DNA of 64,000 nucleotides from Helicobacter sp. 12S02232-10 (lineage in GTDB: Bacteria > Campylobacterota > Campylobacteria > Campylobacterales > Helicobacteraceae): positions 62,001-126,000 of the forward strand of contig NZ_MLAQ01000002.1 in the NCBI RefSeq assembly GCF_002272895.1, given 5' to 3'. The position numbers and the translations under genes were made by a program. Below are positions 44,099-53,144 of the stretch, piece after piece (position 1 is the stretch's first letter; each line of letters begins with the position of its first letter). The notes under the pieces were generated by a model. It made no database searches. It saw only the letters and a program-made list of their open reading frames with translations, and was not told where the DNA came from.

Positions 44099-44912
44099 TT
44101 TCTAGATCTTTATGAAGGAAATCAGAGTTTGTTTGGATAATCTTCGTGTCAATTAGCCACATATAGCCGAGATGGTTTTTTTTGGCATAAGGGGAAACTT
44201 CTGCTGTGATGTAGCCATAATTTTGAGCAACAGATGTGATCTGACCCACAGGGATACCTGGAGTAAAGATACCATCTAGACCACTTGCAGTAACCTCATC
44301 GCCTACATTGACTTTTAACCAAGATGGAATAAAGTCAGCGAGAATTTTTTTAGGATCGGCACTATTGTATCTGATGATTGCAGGAGTTTTTTGATCCCCG
44401 ATATAAACAGCGTAACTGCAGCTTTCATCTCCGTTTAACAATCCCATCAATCTATCGTTTTTGTTGATGGCGATTCCAAGTGCATTCCCATTTTGAACAA
44501 TTCCAAAAATCTTATTTTTAGGGTAAGTAGAAATATCTAAATCAAGCCAAATACGATCATAATTTCCGATTCCCACATATGAAAATGCTTTTGTAGCAAT
44601 AAAATCAGGATTTTGATTGGAGGACTTTTGCTTGATAAAATCTGACAATTCTTCAAATTGTGTTTGAAGCGTTTTTAATTCAAGTCGTGTTTTGGAATAA
44701 TCTTTCAATTTTTCTTTATATTTCTCAATGCTATTAGCTTGTTGGAGATATTTTTCATAAGAAAGCTTAATCGTCTCTTGGGTATTGAAAAACCAGATTT
44801 TAAATTTATCAGTCAAAATCAAGGTTTCTGAACGCAAGAACTGATTTGAGTCAAAAATAATAAATAGCAAAGCCACTATAACAACAATAAGAGAAAGTAG
44901 CTTATACTTCAT
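44091..44912 (-). CDS. mreC: Rod-shape determining protein MreC
   Basis: 273 residues. One N-terminal membrane helix (LLSLIVVIVALLFIIF) and a coiled coil (about 50-90) precede the MreC beta domain: ATKAFSYVGIGNYDRIWLDL, GNALGIAINKNDRLMGLL, PSWLKVNVGDEVTASGLDGI and FTPGIPVGQITSV. It couples MreB to cell-wall synthases in the periplasm. It overlaps the large glycosyltransferase start by eight bases and lies 19 bases after mreB, as expected. Confidence 0.95.
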   Translation of the reverse strand: MKYKLLSLIVVIVALLFIIFDSNQFLRSETLILTDKFKIWFFNTQETIKLSYEKYLQQANSIEKYKEKLKDYSKTRLELKTLQTQFEELSDFIKQKSSNQNPDFIATKAFSYVGIGNYDRIWLDLDISTYPKNKIFGIVQNGNALGIAINKNDRLMGLLNGDESCSYAVYIGDQKTPAIIRYNSADPKKILADFIPSWLKVNVGDEVTASGLDGIFTPGIPVGQITSVAQNYGYITAEVSPYAKKNHLGYMWLIDTKIIQTNSDFLHKDLENE

Positions 44913-44931
44913 TTGATTTGGAATCCATCAA

Positions 44932-45972
44932 TTAATCATGAGCGCCTATGTGATGTAATAAATCAAGTTCTTCGATTGCTTTTCCCGTACCTTTTGCAAC
45001 TGCAAGTAGGGGTTCGTTCCCGATATACACCGGGAGCTTTACAATATCTGAAAGATATTTATCCAATCCTCTGATGAGCGCTCCTCCTCCTGTTAATACG
45101 ATACCATTTTCTACAATATCGCCTGCTAAATCCGGTGGCACAGATTCTAAAACGCTTTTTAAGGCATTACTGATCTCCCTGAGCTGATCTTTAATGGCAT
45201 CGCGAATATCTTCGCTTGTGAGTTCTACGGTATTAAGCAAGCCACTTACCTGATCTCTTCCTTTGACTTGCATAGACAAAGGAGCCTCTAGAGGTGAAGC
45301 CGAACCGATTTGGATTTTTATTTCTTCCCCTGTGCGTTCGCCAATGAGAAGATTATATTTTTTGCGGATATAATCAACAATGGCTACATCCAGTTTATCT
45401 CCGGCTATGCGAATGGATTTAGAAATTACAAGTCCGCCAAGGGAAATCACGCCGATTTCTGTAGTTCCTCCGCCAATATCGACTATCAGGCTTCCTTGAG
45501 GCTCTCTGACAGGAAGACCTGCTCCAATAGCTGCAGCCATTGGTTCTTCAATCAAAAATACTTCTCGTGCGCCTGCACTCATTGCAGATTCTTTGACGGC
45601 TTTTCTTTCTACCCCGGTTAAGCCATATGGGACGCAGACCATAACTCTAGGGCGGATTAAGGATTTTCGTTTGTGAGCTTTTTCGATAAAATAGCGAATC
45701 ATTTTTTCAGTTACATCAAAATCTGCAATTACACCATCTTTCATCGGTCTGATGGCTTGAATTCCTCCAGGCGTTTTTCCGATCATTTCTTTTGCTTCGT
45801 GACCGACTGCCAAGATTGCCCCATCCCTATCGTATTTGTTTGTTTTAACAGCTACGATTGAAGGTTCGTTGATAATGATTCCTTGTCCTTTGAGCAAAAC
45901 GATTGTGTTTGCTGTTCCTAGATCGATGGCTATATCGTGAGAGAATAGCCCTATTACTTTGTCTAATATCAT
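44932..45972 (-). CDS. mreB: Actin-like cell-shape protein MreB
   Basis: 346 residues. The ATG at 45972 is chosen over a TTG one codon earlier because AAAGGAGCTTG is directly before it. The actin fold has HDIAIDLGTANTIVLLKGQG, PRVMVCVPYGLTGVERKAV, IEEPMAAAIGAGLPVREPQG, LIVDIGGGTTEIGVISLGG, and GIVLTGGGALIRGLDKYL. The ATG overlaps the clpX stop (TGATG). It organises lateral cell-wall growth. Confidence 0.97.
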   Translation of the reverse strand: MILDKVIGLFSHDIAIDLGTANTIVLLKGQGIIINEPSIVAVKTNKYDRDGAILAVGHEAKEMIGKTPGGIQAIRPMKDGVIADFDVTEKMIRYFIEKAHKRKSLIRPRVMVCVPYGLTGVERKAVKESAMSAGAREVFLIEEPMAAAIGAGLPVREPQGSLIVDIGGGTTEIGVISLGGLVISKSIRIAGDKLDVAIVDYIRKKYNLLIGERTGEEIKIQIGSASPLEAPLSMQVKGRDQVSGLLNTVELTSEDIRDAIKDQLREISNALKSVLESVPPDLAGDIVENGIVLTGGGALIRGLDKYLSDIVKLPVYIGNEPLLAVAKGTGKAIEELDLLHHIGAHD

Positions 45973-47240
45973 CAAGCTCCTTTATTTCTTTGAGAGAGTT
46001 TTTTCTTTTTTATCAAAAGGGGTTTGCTTGCTTTTGACACGCAGTCTTTTGTTATTATAACCTCATAACCCTTTAATTCAGGCAAATCAAACATAATATC
46101 GGTACTAAATTCTTCAACAATTGCTCTCAATCCCCTTGCACCTGTTTTTCTAGCAATAGCAAGTTCGGCAATTTTTTCTATGGCATCTTTTTCAAAAACC
46201 AATTCTACATCATCAATTTTAAATAATTTTTGATATTGTTTGATTAGGGCATTTTTAGGTTTGGTCAGAATTTCAATCATTGCATCTTTTGTGATTGATT
46301 CTAAGGTAGTGATGACGTGGAGTCTCCCAATGAGTTCGGGTATAAGACCATAATTAACCAAATCATCAGGTTCAACTAGATGTAAAATATCTTCTTGTTC
46401 TATTTTTGTCTTTTTTTCACTGCCAAAACCTAAGATATTATTTACGGATCGTTTTTTGATGATCTCTGTAAGCCCATCAAATGCGCCACCACAAATAAAA
46501 AGAATATTGCTTGTATCTATCTGAATAAAATCTTGGTTTGGATGCTTTCTTCCGCCTTTTGGAGGGATATTTACAAGACTTCCTTCAATGATTTTTAATA
46601 GCGCTTGTTGTACGCCTTCACCCGAAACATCTCTAGTGATGGAACGATTTTCTGATAATCTTGATATTTTGTCGATCTCATCAATAAAAACAATTCCTTT
46701 TTGAGCCTTTTCTACATCACCATCAGCAGCTTGAAGGAGGCGAGTTAAGATGTTTTCCACATCTTCTCCGACATAGCCAGCTTCTGTAAGGCTTGTGGCA
46801 TCACAAATTGCAATCGGAATGTTTAAGAATTTTGCTAGTGTTTGAGCCATCAATGTTTTTCCGCTTCCTGTAGGACCGATGAGGAGAATATTAGATTTGG
46901 AGATTTCCACATCTGCGTCATCTTCAAAATTTTTGCTAAGTATTCGTTTATAGTGATTATAGACAGCAACAGAAAATACTTTTTTTGCATTTTCTTGTCC
47001 GATAACATATTCATCCAAAGCTTTTTTGAGTTCTTTGGGTGAAGGAATTTCTTTGAGTTCAAATGTTTCTTTGGGAGAATCTTGTTTGAATTCTTTTTGT
47101 CCTCCGGTGAGTATCTTATAAAAATTTTTGATGCAAAATTCACAAATATGGGCATCCACTCCTTCTTTGCCCGATGAGAAGACAATGCATTTTTCCGATT
47201 CGATTTTGCCACAAAAACTGCAGCGTTTTTCTTTAATCAT
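45972..47240 (-). CDS. clpX: ClpX, ATP-dependent specificity subunit of ClpXP
   Basis: 422 residues. The N-terminal zinc-binding domain uses the Cys of KRCSFCGK and HICEFCI. AAA+ motifs: [20 protein letters not shown] (Walker A), [14 protein letters not shown] (Walker B), [13 protein letters not shown], and the sensor-2 region [15 protein letters not shown]. It unfolds proteins for ClpP. The zinc finger and AAA+ parts are complete. The start overlaps the lpxA stop; mreB follows, a known Helicobacter order. Confidence 0.97.
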   Translation of the reverse strand: MIKEKRCSFCGKIESEKCIVFSSGKEGVDAHICEFCIKNFYKILTGGQKEFKQDSPKETFELKEIPSPKELKKALDEYVIGQENAKKVFSVAVYNHYKRILSKNFEDDADVEISKSNILLIGPTGSGKTLMAQTLAKFLNIPIAICDATSLTEAGYVGEDVENILTRLLQAADGDVEKAQKGIVFIDEIDKISRLSENRSITRDVSGEGVQQALLKIIEGSLVNIPPKGGRKHPNQDFIQIDTSNILFICGGAFDGLTEIIKKRSVNNILGFGSEKKTKIEQEDILHLVEPDDLVNYGLIPELIGRLHVITTLESITKDAMIEILTKPKNALIKQYQKLFKIDDVELVFEKDAIEKIAELAIARKTGARGLRAIVEEFSTDIMFDLPELKGYEVIITKDCVSKASKPLLIKKKKLSQRNKGA

Positions 47241-48036
47241 CTAAACCACCTTTTTTGATTGGAATGCCACGCTCTGATTGTAAGATAAAATTACATATTT
47301 TGAGTGTGTATTCATTATTTGGATTTTTTTGAATTTCATTTTGTGCAAGTTCCCTTAATGGAGCTGTTCCTGCAAATAATCTTTTGTAAAGTTGATTGAT
47401 AAGATCAATATCTTCGTGGGAAAAAAGCTTTCTCATACGATGTCTGTTAAGCCCTCGAATAACTGCTCGATTGCCTTCTGCCATACAAAATGGAGGAATG
47501 TCTTGAGTAAGTGCTGATCCGCCTGCTATCATTGCTCCATCACCAATTCGAACAAATTGATGAATCGGAGTCATTCCCCCTATATTGACGTAATCCCCCA
47601 TAAGAATATGTCCGCCCAAAGTAGCGTTATTTGCAAGGATACAATGGTTTCCAATAATGCAGTCGTGAGCTATATGGACAAATGCCATCAAAAGGTTTTG
47701 GTTTCCGATGATGGTTTTGCTGATCCCTCCTTTGGTTCCGGGATTGATCATACAATGTTCGCGAATGAGATTGTTATCCCCGATAATCAATTCCACTTCT
47801 TCGCCTTCGTATTTTAAATCTTGTGGGATTGTTCCTAAAACTGCATAAGGGAATATGGTATTATTTTTTCCTATTTTGGTATTGCCTAAAATTGTTACAT
47901 TATTATAGAGTTTAGAGCCTTCTTCTATTATAACATTTTCTCCTATGACGCAAAAATCCCCGATTTCAACGTTTTGAGCAATTTTGGCACCTTCTTTAAT
48001 AATTGCAGTGGATGCTATCTTTTTTTGATTTGCCAT
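47233..48036 (-). CDS. lpxA: UDP-N-acetylglucosamine acyltransferase LpxA
   Basis: 267 residues, first step of lipid A synthesis. The left-handed beta-helix of hexapeptide repeats ([35 protein letters not shown]) contains the catalytic His in [20 protein letters not shown]. The C-terminal helical part ([20 protein letters not shown]) is normal. Six bases separate it from fabZ; it ends within the clpX start. Confidence 0.97.
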   Translation of the reverse strand: MANQKKIASTAIIKEGAKIAQNVEIGDFCVIGENVIIEEGSKLYNNVTILGNTKIGKNNTIFPYAVLGTIPQDLKYEGEEVELIIGDNNLIREHCMINPGTKGGISKTIIGNQNLLMAFVHIAHDCIIGNHCILANNATLGGHILMGDYVNIGGMTPIHQFVRIGDGAMIAGGSALTQDIPPFCMAEGNRAVIRGLNRHRMRKLFSHEDIDLINQLYKRLFAGTAPLRELAQNEIQKNPNNEYTLKICNFILQSERGIPIKKGGLDD

Positions 48037-48041
48037 TATTT

Positions 48042-48497
48042 TTAATCCTTTTCTCGATCTGCTACCATTGCTTTTAATTCGGCTTCAGCAACTATTTTTC
48101 CTTCGACAAAAGCTTTTCCCTCCAATTGCCATACAGAACCTTTATGTTTAAGGACGTTAAGCTCATATTCAAGTCTATCTCCAGGGACTACGGGTATGCG
48201 GAATTTCACTTTGTCAATAGTCATAAAATAGACGATTTTATCTTCAGCCATTGCTATATCATCTCCCCAAGTGCTGATAAATGCCAAGACACCTCCGGCT
48301 TGAGCCATTCCTTCAACAATCATTACCCCAGGATAAATAGGTTGCTTTGGAAAATGTCCTAGGAATACTTCTTCATTGATTGTGATATTTTTGTATGCCT
48401 TGATGCTTTTATTGGCTTCCAGATCGATGATTTTATCAACCAAGAGCATTGGATATCGATGAGGGAGTATTTTTTTTATTTTATTGATGTCCATCAT
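48042..48497 (-). CDS. fabZ: 3-hydroxyacyl-ACP dehydratase FabZ
   Basis: 151 residues, hot-dog fold. KKILPHRYPMLLVDKIIDLE and FLGHFPKQPIYPGVMIVEGM with AQAGGVLAFIS carry the catalytic His and Glu. It removes water in fatty-acid elongation. Start is the first of two adjacent ATG codons; AAAGG lies 8 or 11 bases before. It heads the leftward operon fabZ-lpxA-clpX-mreB-mreC and has its own promoter at 48531-48539. Confidence 0.97.
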   Translation of the reverse strand: MMDINKIKKILPHRYPMLLVDKIIDLEANKSIKAYKNITINEEVFLGHFPKQPIYPGVMIVEGMAQAGGVLAFISTWGDDIAMAEDKIVYFMTIDKVKFRIPVVPGDRLEYELNVLKHKGSVWQLEGKAFVEGKIVAEAELKAMVADREKD

Positions 48498-48530
48498 TTC
48501 AGACCTTTATGCATATTACTTTTATGTGTG

Positions 48531-48539
48531 ATTTTAGCA
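48531..48539 (-). promoter_or_regulatory. Extended -10 promoter of the fabZ operon
   Basis: TGCTAAAAT on the minus strand is an extended -10 about 35 bases upstream of fabZ. It leaves a leader of about 27 bases and serves a leftward operon of several genes. It could be supplemented by internal promoters. Confidence 0.5.
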
Positions 48540-48552
48540 AAATATATTTTAA

Positions 48553-49704
48553 TTACAAATTTTGTATCACTTTAAAAATTGTTTCTTCTTGGAAAATGCT
48601 TTGAATATTTACGCGTATGCTTTCATAAAAAATTTTATCTACTATGATAATTGGATTGATGCTTTCATAACCGCATAGGATATTTCTAAAAAATAGTTCA
48701 TCTTCATATTTTGGAGGATTGTATAAAAGCTCTTTGATTGTCTTGTAAGAAGTATCAAGCAATAGATTCAATAGCTTTAAATGCACAAAAATAGTATCGT
48801 CTTTTTTGCAGAAACCTACGAGGTAATTTTTAGTTTGATATGCGTGTATTTTTTCTTTTGTTATATAAAAATTTGATGAGCTTTCAAATAAGTTTGGCTT
48901 AATCCATACGATTGATCCGGTTCTAACGTCTTTTTTATTTTGGGATTTTGCAATGATATAACTAGATAGAAATTCATCACCTTGCTGGATCTTTGCATTT
49001 AGTAGTCTCCATACCAAATATTTTCTTTGCGATAATATATATTCTTTGTTTTGTTTTTCAAGTGTATCTCTGTGGGCGAAGGTTGTGTATCTTTCTTCAA
49101 TACTGCCAGGAAGTATTTGAGCTCCGATGTGGTTGATCATTTCGAGAGAAAATCTGTTTTGCTTGGTTCTTTGTTGTTCAAGTGCGAATTTACATCCGCA
49201 GTAATTTTGTCTGTAAAGTTTATTTTCTTTGGCAATTTCATTTTGTTTTTGTGTGCCTCCATTGGCGCGCACATTGATTTTGATGAATTCTAAATTATTT
49301 TTTTCAGCAATGATATCTCCTTGTGCATAGAGTTTTTCTTGCTCTTTCATCGGACTTGAAAGCAGGGTTGTCGTAAATTTGTTTTCATTGATTTCTTTGG
49401 CTAATGAAGCACTTTTTTCAAGACGGATATCAAAACACTGTGTGCATCGATCACCTTTTTCGGGTTCGCATTCAAGTCCTTTGACCTCTTCAAACCAATT
49501 TTGTGTGTCATATTCTCCTTCAATCAATTTGACACCAAGCAGATCGCAACTTCTTTTGACATCTTGCAATCGTAAATCGTATTCACTTTTTGGATGAATA
49601 TTGGGGTTATAGAAATAACCGATGAAGGTTTCATTTGGATAAATTTTTTGTAATTCGCTTAAAAAATAATGGCTATCTACGGAACAACAGATATGAACTA
49701 GCAT
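48553..49704 (-). CDS. queH: Epoxyqueuosine reductase QueH
   Basis: 383 residues. The QueH (DUF208) Cys pattern is LVHICCSVDSHYFL, KGDRCTQCFDIRLEKSASLA and LYRQNYCGCKFALEQQR. It reduces epoxyqueuosine to queuosine in tRNA with an iron-sulfur cluster. The C-terminal half (about 210-383) is a longer extension of epsilonproteobacterial type, mostly helical. AAGGAGTAGATCA precedes the ATG and touches the stop of the 30-codon gene upstream. Confidence 0.92.
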   Translation of the reverse strand: MLVHICCSVDSHYFLSELQKIYPNETFIGYFYNPNIHPKSEYDLRLQDVKRSCDLLGVKLIEGEYDTQNWFEEVKGLECEPEKGDRCTQCFDIRLEKSASLAKEINENKFTTTLLSSPMKEQEKLYAQGDIIAEKNNLEFIKINVRANGGTQKQNEIAKENKLYRQNYCGCKFALEQQRTKQNRFSLEMINHIGAQILPGSIEERYTTFAHRDTLEKQNKEYILSQRKYLVWRLLNAKIQQGDEFLSSYIIAKSQNKKDVRTGSIVWIKPNLFESSSNFYITKEKIHAYQTKNYLVGFCKKDDTIFVHLKLLNLLLDTSYKTIKELLYNPPKYEDELFFRNILCGYESINPIIIVDKIFYESIRVNIQSIFQEETIFKVIQNL

Positions 49705-49715
49705 TGATCTACTCC

Positions 49716-49808
49716 TTATTTTTTAAAACTGTACCAGAGGTAATAACCTATCCCGATAACAAATACTAATATCAAAAAAATCAATAGAGATAAATCTAAT
49801 AAATCCAT
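49716..49808 (-). CDS. 30-aa single-helix membrane protein
   Basis: An ATG with AAAGGAAAAATGT upstream opens MDLLDLSLLIFLILVFVIGI, then GYYLWYSFKK. This is a classic single-pass micro-protein: acidic N-terminus, about 20 hydrophobic residues, basic end. It lies between rlmN and queH, in the same direction, with its stop in the queH ribosome binding site. The amino-acid bias is unlike chance, but its role is unknown. Confidence 0.6.
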   Translation of the reverse strand: MDLLDLSLLIFLILVFVIGIGYYLWYSFKK

Positions 49809-49840
49809 ACATTTTTCCTTTTATGTTCCATATGAAACAT

Positions 49841-50923
49841 TTAAAATATTTTTGACAATTCTTTCTCTCTCAATTGCCCGCAAGCTGCGCTGATATCAAT
49901 TCCTTTTGATTCTCTGATGGTGCATAAAAGACCTTTATTAATCAAAAAATCCGCAAATTTTTTTACCTGATTTAAATCAGGTCTTTGGAATTGAGATCCT
50001 TCGTGAGGGTTAAACAAGATCAAATTGACTTTTGCTTTGATGCCATCAAGGAGTTTCAAAAGTTTTTTAGCGCTTTGAATATTGTCGTTAATGTCTTTGA
50101 TGACTAAGTATTCAAACATAATTTTTTTTCTTTCATCTACGGGGAAATTTTTTACAGCTTGGATGACACTTTCGATATTATATGCTTTATTCATTGGAAT
50201 GAGTTTGCTTCTAAGTTCGTCATCTACAGCGTGTAGTGAAATTGCAAGTTGGACACCCAAGTTCAGTTTGCCTAATTCTATAATTTTAGGAGCAATCCCG
50301 CTTGTTGAAATTGTTTGTCTCCTTGCAGATATGGATAATCCATCAAGTTCGGATAAAATTTCAATAGCGTGGGTTACATTTTGCATATTATTCAGGGGTT
50401 CCCCCATACCCATATAAACAATATTGATTCGCTTTTCAGGAGCGATTGAATTGTCTTTTTTGATTTGGACGACTTGTTCTACGATTTCGCCACTGCTGAG
50501 ATTTCTTACAAAACCGCCTTTTGCCGTGTAACAAAATGCACAACCTACTTTACATCCTATTTGACTTGAGAGACAACAAGTCCATTTTTCGCTTTCAATG
50601 ATTTGTCCATTTGAATTGAGTTTTTTATCCCTCATTTTAATCAAAACGCTTTCAAAACTTAGCCCGTCTTTTGTCTTAAAAAGATATTTTTTACTCCCAT
50701 CTTTGCTGGTTTCAGTACGGATAATATTTAGATTTTTGATTTCATATTCATTTTCTAAATCTTGACGCATTGATTGAGGGAGGTTGATCATCTTTGAAAA
50801 TGTATTTTCATATCGAATATAGAGCCATTGATAAATTTGTTTCGCACGAAACGACGGTTGAAGCTTCTCTTGAAGTTCTTTCAATGTGTAGTCATAAATA
50901 TTTTTTTTCATTGTTATGCTCAT
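49841..50923 (-). CDS. rlmN: 23S rRNA/tRNA adenine C2 methyltransferase RlmN
   Basis: 360 residues, radical SAM. The cluster motif is [63 protein letters not shown] and the final CGQLR complete the family. It methylates A2503 of 23S rRNA and A37 of tRNAs. The ATG overlaps the previous stop (ATGA). Confidence 0.96.
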   Translation of the reverse strand: MSITMKKNIYDYTLKELQEKLQPSFRAKQIYQWLYIRYENTFSKMINLPQSMRQDLENEYEIKNLNIIRTETSKDGSKKYLFKTKDGLSFESVLIKMRDKKLNSNGQIIESEKWTCCLSSQIGCKVGCAFCYTAKGGFVRNLSSGEIVEQVVQIKKDNSIAPEKRINIVYMGMGEPLNNMQNVTHAIEILSELDGLSISARRQTISTSGIAPKIIELGKLNLGVQLAISLHAVDDELRSKLIPMNKAYNIESVIQAVKNFPVDERKKIMFEYLVIKDINDNIQSAKKLLKLLDGIKAKVNLILFNPHEGSQFQRPDLNQVKKFADFLINKGLLCTIRESKGIDISAACGQLREKELSKIF

Positions 50924-51465
50924 AAGAAATAATTTTTTCGAATATAGGTCTCAAGGATTTCTTTTGCTTTTTGATGGTTTGATAAGAAATCTTGATGTGC
51001 ATTCTCATTGCAATAATTAGTAACGCAAAAAATCCCACAACATTCTATGTCAAAATCTTGAGCCACTTTTAAAACAGAGAAAAACTCCATATTTTCAAGC
51101 ATTATTCCAGCATCAAGCATTTTTTTTGAAAAATCTGAATTTGTATGGATATAATTACTGGAATTGACGATTGATTTTTTTGTTTCACGTGGAACTTTTT
51201 GAGATTCAGTTTTGATCTGATTGTCAATGGGCGTATAGCTTTGATGATAAACATAACTTGCTTCTATTTGTGTGGCACAAGTGCTTGAAAAAATTTCAAA
51301 AAGAGGAATTTGGGGATTATACGATCCGGCACTGCCAATAAATATCAAAGAATCGACAAATTCATAGCTACAAATTTTACTAAGATTTAAAGCACTCTCG
51401 ACTAAGCCAATACCGATAGATTTAGCAAAACTAAAACTTTCGGATTTTCCTGCACAAATAAACAT
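50920..51465 (-). CDS. Nucleoside phosphorylase-superfamily protein (MTAN/PNP-like)
   Basis: 181 residues. The fold signature includes [31 protein letters not shown] (the usual GSAG segment), [20 protein letters not shown] with [14 protein letters not shown]. This is near the MTAN/futalosine nucleosidase superfamily, but it is short and lacks a clear catalytic ASD motif, so its reaction is unknown. It overlaps rlmN by four bases and its ATG directly follows the hisF stop. Confidence 0.7.
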   Translation of the reverse strand: MFICAGKSESFSFAKSIGIGLVESALNLSKICSYEFVDSLIFIGSAGSYNPQIPLFEIFSSTCATQIEASYVYHQSYTPIDNQIKTESQKVPRETKKSIVNSSNYIHTNSDFSKKMLDAGIMLENMEFFSVLKVAQDFDIECCGIFCVTNYCNENAHQDFLSNHQKAKEILETYIRKNYFL

Positions 51466-52236
51466 CTAAATCCTTACAGAAATTTTATTCTGATTGAGAT
51501 AATTTTTAAGCTCATCAATCTTGATTTCATCAAAATGGAAAATACTCGCAGCCAGTGCTCCATCAGCAATATTATTTCTAAAAACTTCTAAAATATGTTC
51601 TTTTTTTCCTGCTCCGCCACTGGCAATAATGGGAATATTTACAAGTTTTCTAATACTTTCAAGGGCTTTTAAATCATAGCCGGTTTTTGTTCCATCTGTG
51701 TCCATACTAGTCAGTAAAATCTCTCCTGCTCCTCTTTCATAACATTCCTTGACCCATTCGCATAAATCTTTGCCTGTATTTTCCCTGCCTCCTTGTATAT
51801 AAACCTCCCATTTATCTGGTAATGTTAAATGTTTTTTGACATCAATGGCTATTACGACGCATTGAGTGCCAAATCGTGTGGCACTTTCTGTGATGAGTTT
51901 AGGATTTCTAATAGCTGCACTATTGAGACTGATTTTATCTGCTCCTGCTTCAAGAAGATAATAGATATCTTGAAGATTTTTTATGCCTCCTCCTACTGTC
52001 AAAGGTATAAAAGTAACTTTTGCAACTGATTTGATGGTATTGATCATCGGATTGCGGTTTTGATGGGTTGCACTGATATCAAGTAAGACTAATTCATCTG
52101 CACCTGCATCATTATATTTTTTTGCCATTGCAGCAGGATCGCCCATATCTTTCAAACCGACAAAATTAATACCTTTGACAACTTTTTCGTTATGAATATC
52201 CAGACAGGGGATAATACGTTTTGCAAAAGGGGTCAT
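51466..52236 (-). CDS. hisF: Imidazole glycerol phosphate synthase, cyclase subunit HisF
   Basis: The start is MTPFAKRIIPCLDIHNEKVV, with GGAG seven bases before; two earlier in-frame ATGs lack a site. 256 residues form the TIM barrel: VKGINFVGLKDMGDPAAMAK, LVLLDISATHQNRN, VTFIPLTVGGGIKNL, ADKISLNSAAIRNPKLI, VVIAIDVK, ILLTSMDTDGTKTGYDLKA, and IPIIASGGAGKKEHI. The two active-site Asp are in CLDIHNE and SMDTDG. No other his gene lies in the window. Confidence 0.95.
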   Translation of the reverse strand: MTPFAKRIIPCLDIHNEKVVKGINFVGLKDMGDPAAMAKKYNDAGADELVLLDISATHQNRNPMINTIKSVAKVTFIPLTVGGGIKNLQDIYYLLEAGADKISLNSAAIRNPKLITESATRFGTQCVVIAIDVKKHLTLPDKWEVYIQGGRENTGKDLCEWVKECYERGAGEILLTSMDTDGTKTGYDLKALESIRKLVNIPIIASGGAGKKEHILEVFRNNIADGALAASIFHFDEIKIDELKNYLNQNKISVRI

Positions 52237-52260
52237 AGTTTTCTCCATAATCATTGGATT

Positions 52261-52268
52261 ATTATAAT
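52261..52268. promoter_or_regulatory. Overlapping divergent -10 boxes for hisF and ksgA
   Basis: ATTATAAT reads TATAAT on both strands: 52266-52261 for hisF (leader about 18 bases) and 52263-52268 for ksgA (leader about 70 bases). Two polymerases could not sit here at once, so mutual exclusion is possible. Confidence 0.5.
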
Positions 52269-52346
52269 ATTTCTTACCTTAACTTCACTATTTACAAATC
52301 ATAAAAAAATGGATAAAATGCAGACAAATTTTTATGGAGATGAGCC

Positions 52347-53144
52347 ATACACTATAGAGCCAAAAAGCAGTTTGGACAAAATTTTTTAAAAGATACTGTG
52401 TATGTCGGTAGGATTGTCCAATCCATTCCCAATGTGTGGCAAGGTGAAAAACTGATAGAAATTGGGGTTGGCTTGGGTGATTTAACAGATAAGTTGCTTG
52501 AGTTTTATAAACTCAAGGCTTATGAAGTCGATAGAGATTTGTGTTCTTTTCTTGGGCAAAAGTATAATAGTTTTACTATTTCCGGAGATTTTGAATTGAT
52601 TTGTCAGGATGTTTTGGAGTTGCCTAATATTAAGGGTTGGTTAGATGATCAGGAGTATGTTTTGATTTCCAATCTGCCTTATTATATTGCCTCCATTATT
52701 TTATTGAAAACATTGAGAGACATTCAATGCAAAGGTTTTGTGGTAATGACTCAAAAAGAAGTTGCCCAGAAGTTTTGCGCTCAAAGCAAGGAGAGAAATT
52801 TTTGTGCTTTAAGCGTTATAACCCAAACGCTTGGAGTTGCCCAAATGCTCTTTGATGTTCCAAAAGAGGCTTTTGATCCTGTACCTAAGGTTACTTCATC
52901 TGTATTTATGATGAGAAAAAATGGAAATTGTTTAAAAGAAGGATTTGAAGAGTTTCTTAAAATCTGTTTTTGCTCTCCTAGAAAAAAATTATTAAGCAAT
53001 CTTGCAAATGGATATGATAAGCAAAGTTTGCAAAAATTATTTGAAAAATTGGGCATTGAAGACAATATTAGAGCACACGAAATTACAACAGCGACTTATC
53101 ACCAAATATTTGAAAATCTAAAGGCAGAAAAATATGGAAAATAA
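52347..53144 (+). CDS. ksgA: 16S rRNA dimethyladenosine transferase KsgA (RsmA); start codon not standard
   Basis: The protein dimethylates the adenines near the 3' end of 16S rRNA. Motifs: AKKQFGQNFLKDTVYVGRIV at the N-terminus, LIEIGVGLGDLTDKLL (motif I), VLISNLPYYIASIILLKTL (catalytic NLPY), QKEVAQKF, and PVPKVTSSVFMM. The first motif lies upstream of the only standard start in frame (GTG 52398). A stop at 52341 leaves ATA 52347 as a possible start, with GGAG seven bases before it. With this start the length is 265 residues, close to the H. pylori protein. From GTG, the conserved N-terminus would be missing. It overlaps rnj by eleven bases. Confidence 0.9.
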   Translation: MHYRAKKQFGQNFLKDTVYVGRIVQSIPNVWQGEKLIEIGVGLGDLTDKLLEFYKLKAYEVDRDLCSFLGQKYNSFTISGDFELICQDVLELPNIKGWLDDQEYVLISNLPYYIASIILLKTLRDIQCKGFVVMTQKEVAQKFCAQSKERNFCALSVITQTLGVAQMLFDVPKEAFDPVPKVTSSVFMMRKNGNCLKEGFEEFLKICFCSPRKKLLSNLANGYDKQSLQKLFEKLGIEDNIRAHEITTATYHQIFENLKAEKYGK

